A stretch of DNA of 64,000 nucleotides. Origin: Desarmillaria ectypa. Taxonomy: Eukaryota > Basidiomycota > Agaricomycetes > Agaricales > Physalacriaceae. Below the pieces are notes generated by a model, which had not been told where the DNA came from, did not search any database, and saw only the letters and a list, made by a program, of their open reading frames with translations. Positions 26,001-38,299 of this stretch are shown here, piece after piece; the stretch's first letter is position 1, and every line of letters begins with the position of its first letter. The DNA is taken from positions 4,154,001 to 4,218,000 of the forward strand of contig JAUDYN010000003.1 in the NCBI GenBank assembly GCA_030407005.1. Direction: 5' to 3'. The position numbers were made by a program, and so were the translations under genes.

Positions 26001-26540
26001 GTGAGCAGATCCAATTTCTCTGCATCTCTCTTGAAAACCTTTTTAAAGATTTGAAGTTCACTGTGTTACGCGACGTTGGCGGCGGTAGCGGCAGTGGCAT
26101 GCCGGCGGTGAAGGATACCCGGCGGTCGCAGGTCTGTCGCCTATGTAAATCCTGGCATCCCTCTTTTACTTTCTCATCACTGACGCGATGTTAGGATTAC
26201 CTATACTGCTGGCGCTAATAAGAGTCTTGCTGGTCGGCAGCAGTGACAAGTTCCACGTCCAAGAACCGCATTTTGATCTGGGTTATAGCCAGGCTAGACT
26301 GCAACCAGGTCGGATCAGTTGTTATGGTCGCTATACTATACGCTGATACCATTGATAGATGCACCTATAGCTGCATGTACTTAGTCCTCGTTAAATGCTA
26401 CAATTGGCTACACCATATGCAAGGTCTTGTTTTAGCGGTTCGTTCGAAGAGGGTGAATGTACAGGGGTGATAGACAACTACCTTGATCCTGGTACGTACT
26501 TTTTGTCTCTCTTCGTTACAACATACTTAGGCAGTCACAG
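20007..26540. other. Long stretch without an assignable gene
   Basis: From about 21.4 to 24.0 kb there is no open frame of 60 codons on either strand. Around 20.5-21.0 kb the plus strand shows a possible donor after ATGGAGACGCCG and an acceptor at about 20801, but no recognisable product. Near 24.5 kb a plus-strand frame ends in a Cys-rich tail (next entry). The rest shows no structure I can support. Confidence 0.35.
24481..24600 (+). other. Possible C-terminal exon with Cys-rich tail
   Basis: A plus-strand frame ends SEPQCCHCGWRGAHAPGC followed by three residues and TAA (24598-24600), after a Ser/Pro stretch. The Cys/His spacing could bind zinc, and such tails occur at protein ends. No upstream exon or domain was identified, so it may be a remnant or chance. 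Confidence 0.2.
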
Positions 26541-27818
26541 CTAGGCGCTCCGACCACGTTAGCGCATACATCAACGTGAGTATCGTCTTCCTTACGCGAA
26601 ACTGCGAGTGCAGTTACCTAATTTACAGACAGAATGGGAAACCTGCCAAGCGACTGCGGAGGAATGCGCTTTGAATTGGATGAGTACGGTAGCAAGGGAC
26701 GGAGAGTGTAGACAAGGCGCGGTTCCTTCTTACTATGTGCGTCATTCTCCCGCCCGGTATGTCCCTGCTACCTGCTAACAGGAAAACTAGATTGATGTCG
26801 GTGATCATACGGATGTTGCAGCTGCTTTCGAGTTCTCGAGACGTACAGGTGTTCCCGTAGTCATCAAGAATACTGGGGTCCGTCAGTTTCACATGTCCTG
26901 CCCGCTTTGTGCTGACTTTCATCAGCACGATTACATGGGTCGGAGTAGTGGACCGGGGACACTGGGCATCTGGGTATGTCTTCCAGTCTTAGTCTATGTC
27001 GAACAAAGGAGCCGATTCATGTTCGTAGACGCATCACCTAAAACAGGTCAGTCTCTTCTCCTACTCAAGAACATCGATGCTCATTACTACGAATAGATAT
27101 CTTATAACAACACCACCTTCGTTCCGTAAAGGTGTGAAACGACGGCGGCCCCGATTCCCGCTGTGACTTTTGCGGTACGTTATTGCTTACCCTCTATAAT
27201 CCCGCGTACTCAATGTTTACTGTAGAGCGGGACTCAATTTTCTGATGTATATTGGCGTTTGCAAACGAGAGCAAATTGACGATATCTGGAGGCTCTGATG
27301 CGACAGTCGGTATTGGAGGTGGATACCTGCAGGTTTGTTCGCTATTTGGTTTGGAATGGACCATGTTGACTTCTCTTTTCTTCTAGGGCGGTGGTCACCG
27401 GTCTGACCGAACCTCATGACGCCATTGAACGTCACTCATACTTCGTCTCTAGCCCACTATCAAACATATCCGGACTAGCGGTCGACCGTGTAGTACGTAT
27501 GGTTCTCCTGTTTCTTTCCTGGTCGCTAAAGTACACGCGAACAGCTGGAATACGAGATTGTAGTACCCAGTGGTGACCTCCTTGTTGCTAACGAGTATCA
27601 GAATCCTGACCTGTTCTTTACTCTACGTGGGGGAGGAGGTGGAACGTTTGGTGTTGTCATGAAGGTGACGACACGGGCGCTACCCGGAGCGGAGCTCGTC
27701 ACGTATGTGGCCTTTTCTTTGCTATTCCTTGCTCTGACGAATAGCCTATAGGATGTCGGCGTCGTTCAAGCCTACGACGTCAATCCAGAAGTTTTTAGAA
27801 TTCGTCATTCCTTACTCG
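26541..27818 (+). pseudogene. Berberine-bridge-like FAD-dependent oxidase, truncated and damaged
   Basis: Exons 26541-26575, 26629-26736, then blocks joined through short introns read TEWETCQATAEEC, SYYIDVGDHTDV, VPVVIKNTGHDYMGRSSGPG, TISGGSDATVGIGGGYLQ, GGGHRPLSNISGLAVDRV, then LEYEIVVPSGDLLVANEYQN, RGGGGGTFGVVMKVT and finally MSASFKPTTSIQKF. This is the PCMH-type FAD-binding domain of the BBE-like oxidases, typically secreted enzymes of secondary metabolism or carbohydrate oxidation. The 5' start and signal peptide were not found. A TAA lies where family members usually have Glu or Lys after FVP (about 27127), and one base is missing between DVY and AFANES (about 27254). The C-terminal half and the BBE domain are absent: the reading passes straight into a PWWP domain near 27818. 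Sequencing indels are an alternative explanation for the two lesions, but not for the truncation. Confidence 0.8.
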
Positions 27819-29896
27819 GTCGAACTTCTACCTTGTACGATTCTTCCCCGCCGGCGATTTGTGCGTCTCTCTTAGTTGTCGCCCGCTTTCTTTCTTTGCT
27901 GACAATCAGTTATATGCAGCTCCTGGCTAGCGCCTAAGGATATCTCAAAGCTCCAATGACACGAAATCGAAGCGTATATCAACGAGCCGTTCAAAAAGTC
28001 GGGTGACCTCTTGACGGGGTACACGGTTGCGCTGGACCCTTCCTACTGGGAGAAACTCAAAGCTGAACAAGTGGAGGCTGCTGCTTCAGAAGAGGTCGTT
28101 GATGAAGTGGACCAGCTCGATAGCGAGAATGAGGAAAAGCCGAGGAAGCGGAAACGGGACAGTGAGGACGGTGCCTCGGATAGAAAGCGCAAGACGAGCA
28201 CGACGGGCGACGCAAAGAAGGAGGCGCCAGTGAAAAACAAGAAGGGTGGAAAGAAGAAGGACAATGTCGAGAGCGAGGACAATGGCGAGGCTGAGGAAGA
28301 CGTTGGTACCAGCAAGAATGGCACAAGTCCTCCCCCAGTAAAGAAAGCCAAGAGGGGCAAAGATGAGCATGAGAAGTGTACGTCGTTTTCTTGTGTTTAG
28401 ACTATTATCCCTGGTATTCTGACCGAGTTGATTTTTCAGGCGACGTGGCAAAGGATCCCGAGGCCCTCAAGGTTCGCGAGTGGCGACACGGGTTGCAGAA
28501 AACGTTTTCGACTAATAAAGGGGACCCAAAGGAGGAGGTGCGTCTGCTAAACGCTACCTGTTTCCTTATCGATTGACATTTTTTGTGCTAGGATATGCCC
28601 GACATGGATGTACTGTTCAACACCGTCGAGGCATATCACCATCCACTACCTCACAGTAAGTCCTTTCTGCCATCTCTTATCTTCGAGGGCCATCTGGTCG
28701 TTGGATCATCGATTTTATCCCTTGTACGGCCCTTTTCTGCCCTTTATTTGCCTGTTCTTCTTTCCCAAGCCCACATCTCCTCTGTGCACCTTACCTATAA
28801 GCCTACTCTTTCCAAGTCTTTGTTTCGTGCTCCAACTTTTTTTTTCGTCGTTTTCCCTTTGTTTTTGTCATTTTTCGTGCCAGAACTTGCTTTCTTTCCC
28901 TTCCCCCTTCCTGGTTTGCATTTTACTGCTCATATCTCACTTGTTGAGATCGATGATGGTCATTTCATTCGTCTTTCGCTCGCCAGGCGGCATGTTTTCG
29001 CAGCTCGGTGCCCTATTCGCTACCTAGCTTTTCAAGGTTCTGCAATGTCTTGCCTTTGATAACTATTTCTCCAGTATATATGGTGCTATGCTTTTGATTC
29101 CTCTCTCTCTGGATGGTTTGCGCATTCTTTTCGCTCACTTTTCTTAAATTTCGTCTTGTTTCCCTTTTCACTTCTTTCCATGTGCATTCCTTCCTTCTCT
29201 TTATCACTCCCTTCGCCCCATGAAGTGTAGGGCGCACCTGTGCAGCCGGGCTGTCACTTATGTCCTCCATTTTCTTTCAATCTACCGACTTGTCTTCATT
29301 ACTTGTCGGGACCAACCGTCGTTTGAACGATGAGCGTTGGCCTCCCGTTATCCCTGTTTTGAATGATATCGTTCTTTCGCTCGCTCTTCCTCTTTCTTTC
29401 TGCCGACGTTTCCTTCGTCTTTCCCCACATATTAACCTTCTGCCCTCCCACCTTGTCACCCTCCCTTTTAACTACTACTGATGCCCTTTCCTCCCCAGTT
29501 CTCGAAAATCGCCAAATTTATGCGCCACATCGCTGCTCTCGCTGAAGAAAAGATCCCCAACGATAACAAGTACAAGTTCCACGGACGAGCAAAGGCTTTA
29601 GTCGACCGATGGCAGCAAGTTTTGAACGCGAACAAGAACGAGTCGACGAATGGTGTTACAGAAGGAACGGCCAAGATGGATTTGAATGGAAACGGCAATG
29701 CTAGTGGAGGTAGGACGGTAGTTCTGTTGTAAATGGCGCTAATCGTTGGTCCGGTTTAGAAGATAAGAAGAAGGTATCGGGGGCAGCGTCTGCGGTTCCG
29801 CATACTGAAGAGCCACTGAGCGCTCTCCCAGGAGCATACGGCGCTGGCGACGTGTCGATGCTAGGCGATGTCACGATGTCAGAAGCTGCGGCGTGA
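27819..29896 (+). pseudogene. PWWP / LEDGF-like chromatin protein, 5'-truncated
   Basis: The first readable block, NFYLVRFFPAGD (27823-27858), is the middle of a PWWP domain. After an intron (27861-27919) come SWLAPKDISKLQ, an in-frame TGA (27957-27959), then HEIEAYINEPFKKSGDLL and a Lys/Glu-rich linker with several basic KRK/KKxK stretches to 28377. Further exons are 28440-28537, 28592-28655, 29499-29709 and 29760-29896, the last three covering a TFIIS-N/LEDGF-type helical domain (DMPDMDVLFNTVEAY, FSKIAKFMRHIAAL, KALVDRWQQVL) and the stop. PWWP proteins read histone H3K36 methylation. The start codon and first PWWP strands are missing, replaced by the FAD oxidase fragment. Exon 28592-28655 ends in phase 1 but 29499 needs phase 0, so a small exon in the 843-base gap was missed or the frame is broken. 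The TGA could derive from CGA. Confidence 0.75.
28656..29498 (+). other. Long pyrimidine-rich intron or insertion
   Basis: 843 bases dominated by C/T on the plus strand separate two exons of the PWWP gene, where every other intron here is about 50-65 bases. It begins GTAAG and ends CCCCAG. No coding sequence was recognised. It may hold a missed small exon needed to fix the phase. Confidence 0.5.
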
Positions 29897-30628
29897 TATA
29901 TCGGACGACCTTTTGTACGCCCTCCGTTTTCCAATACTTGTCAATATCTGACTTTGGCGATTCGTAGGAACATTGTAGTATCCTTTCTTTTGCTCGTCTT
30001 GCATTTCGGTGTTTTAGGCTTTTTTTTCTTTTCCCTCGTAGCGCTTTCCTACTAAAATTGCTGTGTCCCCTCGCTTCTTCTCGCTTATCTTGGCGCCTGC
30101 TTCTATTTTTGCTCGTCGTTTATGCGAACGTATCTTTCCTCTTCATATGAAGGAGGAATCTGTATTTTCCATGAACCAAATTCACGTCTCTTCTTAAACT
30201 CCTCTGTCTGCAGCTGCGCTGCAAGCTTGCTTTTCTCATACGCGTGACTCAGTGACGAGCATCGCCAACAATTATCTCTCCTCCGCTATGACCGTCGGAA
30301 GAATACTCTGATTCGCAGGACGGAAGAACACTCAATGCCACGTGCCCTGTTACCTGTGATCCTGATTCTCAGTTTAAGAATCGTTTTCATCGCGGTCTAA
30401 CTCTGGATACCGACTATTTTGTCTCGGCTACTTTTCATTGGTCCGTTAAAGCGCGGCAAGTACCGAGGGCATGTACATATGACTCGTGCACTGATGTTGA
30501 CGCGACCGTTCTTTTTCTCCTTCCACCATCTGCATCAGATTAGAGTGTTTGGTTCTCATCTCCTTCCACTGTTACTGGCTCCGCATTTCTCTGCAGGATT
30601 AAACTCATACAGCTTTCTTCTTCCTCCA
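29897..30628. other. Intergenic region upstream of DAHP synthase
   Basis: Contains the PWWP gene's 3' flank and the upstream region of the DAHP synthase gene. No clear TATA box or other element could be supported. Confidence 0.4.
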
Positions 30629-32883
30629 ATGTCTGTAGAATGGAGTCCGACCTCTTGGAAATCTAAACCGATTGCTCAGGTACGTCAATCCTGATTTTTT
30701 TTGTTTCCGTTTCTCCTGTTAATGCAAAGACCTATCAGGATGTTACCTATCCGAATCCTGAAAAGCTATCAAAGTATGTCCCTCATAATGCGTCCAAAAC
30801 TTTGCCTTCTGACGAAGATGTTTCACAGCGTACTTTCCAAGCTGGAGCAATTACCTCCCTTGGTAACGCCTGCAGAAGTGCGTACCGAGGTCTCCTACTA
30901 AGATTTTAGTCTCATTTACTTGTAGATCGAACGTCTTCGGTACCAACTCAGCCTCGTGCAGCGGAACGAGGCGTTCCTCTTGCACGCTGGCGATTGCGCT
31001 GAGAGTTTTGATGCCTGCACCCAGGTAGGTCATATTCTTAGTTCCATTCTATTGGTTTTCGGCGCTTATGATACCGGTTTTCAAGCAAAATATCTCCGCC
31101 AAGATCGGTCTGATCCTCTCGTTCTCTTTGATCCTTATTTGGGGAGCACGTCTTCCTGTCGTACGTGGGATTTTGCAAGGTTTCATGTGTTTGACTGATT
31201 ATGGTACAGATACGAATCGGGCGCATCGCGGGACAGTATGCCAAACCTAGAAGTAGCCCGACTGAGATTATTAATGGGAAACAAGTCCTGAGCTTCAGGT
31301 GAGAAAAGTGTAATATAGAGTCGGAATCCCAGTTTTCTTACTTCGTTTCTCCAGAGGAGATAATGTCAACGGGTATATAGTCGTTTAAATGACGTGATCA
31401 CAGTCTCACCATCAACCAGACTCGATCCAAACGATCGCACACCGGACCCTCAGCGCCTACTGAGGTGCGTTCTATCTTCATCTGTTGGATCTGAGACTTA
31501 TTTGTGATACCCAGCGCTTATTTCCATTCCACCGCGACGCTGAATCACGCCCGTGGACTGCTCACCTCCGGATTCGCTTCACTCCATCATCCAAGAGACT
31601 GGTCCTTCAATCACGTCAGGTCGCCTGCACTCAGGTAGAACCGTTTCGCTACACTGCGATGCTGTGTTGGTGACTCGACCTCTAGAAAGGAACTCGAGTT
31701 CATTGTCGATGGACTCTCCGATGCGCTTGACTTCAGCCGGACTATCGGAGCAGAGAGATCAGCTCCTTTCGAACAAGGAGGTGGGAGAGGAACTGTGGGC
31801 GAGGTCGACTTTTACACGAGGTAAACCAATTCTTGGTGTGCAATTCTTAACCGGTGCTAACACCGGACTTACTTTTAGCCATGAAGGCTTGATGCTTGAC
31901 TATGAGGAGGCGCTTACTAGGCCATCCCCGTCAGGTTTCGGCCACTATAACACGTCCGCCCACTTCCTTTGGATTGGAGATCGTACCAGACAGCTCGATG
32001 GTGCCCATGTCGAGTATTTTCGCGGAATTCGTAATCCGATTGGGATCAAAGTCGGGCCATCGATGGCTGACGATGAATTGGCAAAGCTGCTAGATGGTAG
32101 GGTCAGCTCCTTTCTCATAACTTTGCCACGGCTGAATAGAAATATGAAAGTTGTCAATCCATCCAAAGAGCTCGGGAGGATAACCTTGATCTCCAGGTAT
32201 GGTGCAGATAAGGTTGGTTATATATGATTCCCTGCGTGTTCCTTTTTTAAAAAAAGTCATTAAAGATTGACGCTCACCTGGGACGCCACATAGAGGCCGT
32301 GAAGCGGTCAGGACATCCAGTCGTCTGGATCTGTGATCCTATGCATGGAAAGTACGCATGGCATAATTTCAGAACGCGACACCGTTTCCTTATTATTTAT
32401 TGTAGTACTCTCACATCATCGACAGGCTACAAGACCCGCCACTTCAGTGCCATCATTAGCGAGATCACGTCCTGCTTGAGGATCCACACATTGTGTGGGA
32501 GTCGGCTGGGTGGTATCAGCCTCGAGTTCACCGGCGAACTGAATGACGAGGGATTTAGTGTGACCGAGTGTCTTGGTGGGAGCATGGAGCTGAGCGAGAA
32601 GCAGCTCGGGTTGAGATACCAGGTTTGCAGTCCTCGTTCAACAGAACAGCATGATCTAACCAAGTTTATCACTAGTCATTCTGCGATCCTCGGTTGAACT
32701 TTGAGCAGAGTCTCGGTGAGTATGTCAGTCGTTTCCATCAGCACTGAGACTGACTCATTGGAATTGTAAGATGTCGCTTTTCTTTTGTCGAACCATTTCA
32801 AGAAAGAAAGACAGGGAAAGCCGGTTGGAACTGATCATGACATTCTTTATTCTGAACTGGGAGGGAGAGAGCACAAGGTTTGA
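30629..32883 (+). CDS. 3-deoxy-7-phosphoheptulonate (DAHP) synthase, class II
   Basis: Sixteen exons give 483 codons: 30629-30679, 30739-30773, 30829-30877, 30926-31024, 31086-31160, 31210-31298, 31355-31372, 31420-31464, 31515-31634, 31686-31820, 31879-32096, 32151-32212, 32266-32351, 32406-32622, 32676-32715, 32771-32883. All phases join. The enzyme condenses phosphoenolpyruvate and erythrose 4-phosphate, the entry step of the shikimate pathway to Phe, Tyr and Trp. The start MSVEWSPTSWKSKPIAQ is typical of class II. Family active-site blocks are present: GDCAES (metal Cys), WGARLPV (phosphate-binding Arg), KVGPS, SRYGADK, CDPMHGN (metal His), EFTGELNDEGF (metal Glu) and CDPRLNFEQSL (metal Asp). 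Length is normal for the class and no lesion was seen, although the gene lies against a heavily decayed transposon block that begins just downstream. Confidence 0.95.
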
Positions 32884-33214
32884 AACATTGATATTATGTC
32901 AAGCATAATGTGCTATCATTGTGAGAACAAATGTATCAGTTTCTGCAAGGTCAAGCCATGCTATCTGTTATTTATTATGGGGAGACTTTTCGACCCTACC
33001 CATTAGGGTTGAGTTGTTTTGGCTCAACCCTACAGCCTTAGACACTAACCTGGACAATCCTCTGGCCTCACTTCACCAACACTGGACATGCATTTTCACC
33101 TGCTCCACTCTCTACCCTGGAGAGTGAGCATGAATGATTGCCTCACCTCTCTTGAGCAACTTTACAGAAGTTTTCACCCACTTCTCCCTCTAGTCTTGTG
33201 AGAGGGAGGATATC

Positions 33215-33575
33215 TTATTATTTAGCCCTCTCCAGTCACCTCCCATGTTTACATATGGTTAGAATATTCCTCAGCTGGTCAATAACTGCTCAGACATTGA
33301 AATCTGGCTCCATCACATTGTGAATGTATAGTATGAGTGCTGCCTGCAATGTGGGCAATGTTACAGGGTAGTCTTACTATTTGGCCTTCTACAATGACTC
33401 ACATGTTTGAATATGCATCTAATATTCCTCAGCTCATGAGTAACTGGTCAGACATCAGGAATATACTTCCACCATATTGTGAATGCATGGTATGAGTGTC
33501 ACTGGGAATTTGGGTGACAGTGATAGGCTACCTTATTTCTTGGCTACTCCCAGTCACCTCATATATCTACATACC
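33215..33575. repeat. Diverged tandem repeat, 159-bp period
   Basis: Units start at 33215, 33374 and 33533 (the last partial). Shared blocks include AATATTCCTCAGCT, ATTGTGAATG and TATGAGTG. Divergence is high, so the duplication is old. It may have been part of an LTR or an untranslated region. Confidence 0.65.
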
Positions 33576-33738
33576 AGACAATGCCTGGGTGCCTGTCAAC
33601 CCTTAATTGCCATTTTCTAACATAGGAAAGGCATGGCTTACAAGCTTAATGATAGAGTGCAGCATAAAAGAGGAAAGGCAGAACACAGGGAAATTTTCTT
33701 ATTTGCTGCTGACTCTATTGAAATGCCTTAAGGGCTGA

Positions 33739-34170
33739 TTATAAACTGTCACTGCTACCTGACATCTTGATGGTAATCCTCACTCCCAAAGCTTCTACCA
33801 ACTCCTCCATCATCAAAGTAATCAAGAGATGGATACCCTCCCTGACATTACCCAGTTCCAATGTGATCAACCATCCATTACTTTTCAACCCAGCATAGCT
33901 ACTGGCTGCAGCACCAATGTTCACTGTCTCCACTCGGCTCCTCCATAGATGACAGAGGATGGGCTCCAGGAATGGATTAGGGAGCTCACTGTAAGGTTTC
34001 AGGCACTGCTGCTTTCTGCAAGGCACTGGTGATAGTAAGTTGCTGAGAGTAATGCTTCTGGCAGGTGTCTGTGACTCTTCATCAGACTCTCTGTCATGAG
34101 CCCACTTTTTGGCAAGGGTGAAGAGAGAGCCAAAAAGAGGGGAATGAGACTGCAGGATGGCCATCAGCAC
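33739..34170 (-). other. Unrecognised open frame, 143 codons
   Basis: The frame opens MLMAILQSHSPLF and contains SLFTLAKKWAHDRESDEESQ and GLKSNGWLITLELGNVREGI. It is uninterrupted in DNA where most frames are broken, and readable sequence continues upstream of its ATG. I know no homologue. It could be a gag-like fragment of another element or a captured exon. Confidence 0.3.
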
Positions 34171-34359
34171 TTTGTCTCACTGATCATTGGCAAAGATCCA
34201 AGTCCTAGTCCAGATGCACCCCAACAAATGTTCAACCAAATGATGATAAGCCAGAAACAGCATGGTGGTCTTATTTTCATCAAATTTGCAATCAGGCATG
34301 ATCAGCTTGAAATCCTTGACCAACTCCCCAACAGCCTTGGTGAAATTTATATCATAAGG

Positions 34360-34753
34360 TGTTACAATTTTTCCATTTTCCTTATCTTATCCAGCATCTT
34401 ATCACTTTTTGCTCATCTAACATTGCTCATTCATCAATAGTACCATTGATCTCCTCATGCTGTCACCCCATTCCTTACCATCTGATCATGGTCACCTTAT
34501 GAACACACAGTTCTATGTGTTTCATGTATGATATACACATGGACAATGCTATTATTAGTTCTCAAGTTTTTAGTATATAAGTAGTGTACTTTTTGTGTAT
34601 ATCCTTCATCTTCTGACTAAACTTAAATCATATATCTTTCTTCACTCATCCCAAAATCTATACTGCTCTTCTATTAAGGGTGATTGTCTGAACATGAGAC
34701 AGCTTAGGAGTAAGCATCTGATCTAAAGATCACATGAGAAGAGGGTCCTAACA
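34360..34753 (+). repeat. 5' LTR of G1
   Basis: Starts TGTTACAATTTTTCC and ends GTCCTAACA. TATATAAGTAG at 34574-34584 is the presumed promoter. About 34 bases downstream, ATCTTCTGACTAA (34608-34620) is complementary at 10 of 13 positions to the first internal bases (34754-34766), as expected for self-priming after decay. Confidence 0.9.
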
Positions 34754-34810
34754 TTAGTTGCAAGATAAGCCAACCACTTCATCACTACTAGACATGATGA
34801 AGCACAACAT

Positions 34811-37282
34811 ATGTCAGAAGAAAGATGCAACCAACAAACTATCACACTCAGTACCACCATTGGCAGTGCAATACTACTGGTAATCTTTACCACACTCTTC
34901 ATCTTAGCCTACAAAGAAGAATTATGGGCATGCCTGTGCCAAAGACAAAACCCAAGACCTCGACTCTCACCCCATCCCCCTCACCACCTGCTCCATGTCT
35001 TCCCAAGAAGATCTGAACCCACCAGGGTGGCTTCCTCAAGTATGGATGCCAAAAGGCAAGAAGAAGTCCTTCCCTGCCCCTGGATCAGTTTCATGAATTC
35101 CTCTGAGGAGTTCCCAATACATAATGAAAACACCAACCACCAGGTGGAATGACCCACCTCCCCCATGCTAGAACACCCAAGGAATGTATGGGCTACACTC
35201 TGAGGTTGAGAGTCCCTCCCACCCCCCTGTCCAACCCATACAAGAGTTTGACACTCAAACAACCCTGGGATGGGTATATCCCATCCCCACAACCACCCCT
35301 ATGGCCCATGGGCCATCACCACCCAGGAGTGAGGCTCCTGGCCCAGCAGAGGCACAGAGTTCTCCTCATCTCTCCCTATCATCAACATCATCAATGATAA
35401 CTCCTCCAATGCTGAAACATTGGCTGCTCCTCTCTCTCCTGACAGCCCCTTTAACATCAATAGGGCAGACTTTGAGTGGCCTGAGTTATCTGATGTCAAC
35501 AGGGCCTTATTCAGCCCCTACAGGACCACTGCCTGGGAGTTATAGCATGCTGATGTGGAGGCCAGAATAGCCTGGCCCTAGATCCATCCAGACATAGACA
35601 TGTGGTTGGCCCTTAACTAAGGGGACCCTATATATGGGCCAACCAGTTTCATGAGCTATACCTGCCCACAGCAGGGGATTTGGCCCCCAGCCTATGGCCA
35701 AGAACAATGGAAGAGTGGCATCTACTGGGATACACTCTCAGGGACCTGGAGAGAAGAGAGGCCAACCAGCTAGCAGAATATGGGCCTGGAGCCCAAATTT
35801 AATAGCTTTACATATTCCTCAGGCTATTACAGTGGGCTGGAAAGTTTTCAGCCCCAATATATGAATTATCCCTCCTACCTACCCAACACCCTAGCTATAC
35901 AGCTGCAACCCCTTCCTAACTCACCACTACAAAAGCAAGTCTGACAAATCAGCTACCACTCTTATCAGGGTGGCAGCATTCTATTTGCAGATGCAGGTGA
36001 AGAACCTGAATCAAGTTCCACTGCCCCCATAGCACTGCCACAGCTGTCAGCAGAGGAACAGCTACAAGCAGCTAGAGAAAAACTAGCTGAACATGATCAA
36101 TGGATTGAGCAGATCCATCAAGAACTCACTGAAGCTGAAGCAGTGAAAATAGTCCATGCTACAGTTTGGCACCTTGGTGACAAGGGAAAGAAACCTGAGT
36201 GAGGATGACCTGCTGAACCCACCTGCCCCCTGCCCTCAACTTTTAGGCCAGATTGATATTTGATCCCAAGACCATCCCTGGGTCAGGGTCTCTCTGACCC
36301 ATTACCCAATCCCATCAAGGATGCCCCTGAAAATGCCCCATACTTAGGGATCAAGCCAATCCTAGTATAACTCCCCAAACTGTTCAAGGGGGACCATGAT
36401 GACATTGAATAGTTTATAGGCAACTGCATCACCTATTTTGAAGTATTCTGTCAATACTTCTAATTACCATTGCACTTGGTCCTCTTTGTGATGTCACACT
36501 TTGAAGGACCTGCCAAGGATTGGTGGGTCTACAAGCAACCAGAATTCTGGGTAGAAGAGGCCTGGGACAGCACCTCTGCCCATTTCTGATACCCAAGTTG
36601 GGAAGACTTTATCAACCTGGTCTCATGACAATTCAGGAACCCTGCCATCAAGGAGGTCCACAAGAAACACATGTTCAACTTGTGCATGAGAGCACAACCC
36701 ACCTCCCACTACTTCCAGAAGTTGAAAGAAGAGGCAAAGTTGGTGGGTCAATGAACTAATAAGCAGGAATGCAGGGCAATGGTGAAGGCCATTCAATTAG
36801 GAGTACCAACCTCCTATATGATCTTCATCTCCAACATGAGCATGAATATCTCATGCACATACCCTGAATGGAAGGAGCACATCATGTGCATGTATGAAGA
36901 ATGACAGTGGAAATAGGTCTTCAACCAAACCACCAGAATATTGTGGGAGAGTCAGAAGAAGAACTCCCACCCCACCCACCAATAACAACAACCCAGCAGC
37001 AAAGCCACTGCTGGGGTATCAAGTTCCTTGGCCCCAAAGCCAACAACCAATATGGGTCCTAGTCAGGACTCTGGTACAGGCTGATGGATGACCCATGGCA
37101 GGTTGGGACAGCTGATGGAGGTAGATTGACAGAAAGCCAAAGGATGATGCTTTCATTGCAATGAGAAGGGCCACATGGCCAAAGATTGCTCTAAGAAAAG
37201 GGAGTACAGAGACATTTGGTCAGTAGGTGCAGCTAATGCAGTGGAAGGCACCATGGCCAAAATTGAAGAGGCAAAAGAGTAG
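34811..37282 (+). pseudogene. gag of G1 with N-terminal hydrophobic segment and CCHC knuckle
   Basis: The frame opens at 34811 (MSEERCNQQ), runs into the hydrophobic stretch TTIGSAILLVIFTTLFILAY (about 34850-34912) and continues as a Pro/Ser-rich region. A conserved capsid-like block (APYLGIKPIL, FKGDHDDIE) lies around 36335-36415. A CX2CX4HX4C zinc knuckle (CFHCNEKGHMAKDC) is at 37148-37189, in the usual Gag position for RNA packaging. Multiple stops and frame changes show it is dead. Confidence 0.75.
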
Positions 37283-38299
37283 GTTGATAAGGGTTTGATT
37301 CCTCTTGCTCAACCAATGCCTCTAAAAGTGAATCCTCAGTTTCCATGGGTCGGACTAATATACATGCACACAGACATTTATATAAGCAAAAAAATACAAC
37401 TTTGTTACAGACTCTGACTCTGAGCATCACTGAAGAATTGAAAAAGAACTGGTACATCACACTTCTAGAATGCACTGACACAATTATCTATAGTAAGTCC
37501 TGAGCCTCTGACAAAGCACAGGTTCTGCCAGGTGGTGCTGGCACCACCTGTTCACCAGATTCTCTTTAGATGAGTCCACCAAATACATGGGTAACACCAT
37601 GGACTGGGGCAAGTAGATGGGATACCCTCAGGCCTCTGAAACTGAAAGCCCTCATGCCCCCACTTAGGGAGCCAAGTCCTGCTTTGCCAGGGTCAGTGAA
37701 GGATGTAAGTGCCTACCAAGGCCAGCATTGAGGATCTGCCAAAGCTGCAGCCAGGACACCTGACTTGCAGGATTCCCAGAAGAATCCAAAGTACAAAGCA
37801 TCTGACTTGTAGAATTCTCTTCAAGACACTGACCAGGGGTCCTGCAGAAAGCCATCTGACTCAGCAGGGAAGGGGATGGTTGAGCTGTTGGTGCTGATGG
37901 AACCCAACTCTGACAACATGAAACAAATGCCAGCTTTGCCAGTTGACACCTCTGGAGATGGCAGGAACACTGCTCAAACCCTATTGCAGGCAGTCACAGC
38001 CAAAGAACAGGGGATATTCCATGCTTGGGAACCTGCTAGCACCCAGGCAGTAGAAAAGGGGCATCCTTGCAGAGTAACTATCATCAAAGTACCTGACAAA
38101 GAGGATGATATGGCTTTCCTAATCTGGAAAGCACAACAGTCTAAATTGAGATCACCAACTCTGACACCCAATTCTGAAATCCCACCTAACAAGGGGGTAC
38201 CTGATCACATGTGGTACAAGCCATTCAGAGTCAATTGGACTCTATGTGCTATCCATACTGCCAAGAACTTGGCAATCACCAAAGCCACTCTCTCCATGT

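Larger units (their letters stand above)
32884..34359. other. CpG-poor transposon debris upstream of G1
   Basis: CpG becomes very rare immediately after the DAHP synthase gene, matching the retrotransposon block rather than the genes to the left. It contains a diverged tandem repeat (33215-33575) and a minus-strand open frame (33739-34170). It is probably the relic of an older element; no end was found. Confidence 0.5.

Noticed and set aside
28043..28451. Minus-strand frames of 89-121 codons opposite the PWWP linker.
   Set aside because: They are shadows of the Lys/Glu-rich coding strand, which naturally lacks stops in the complementary frames.
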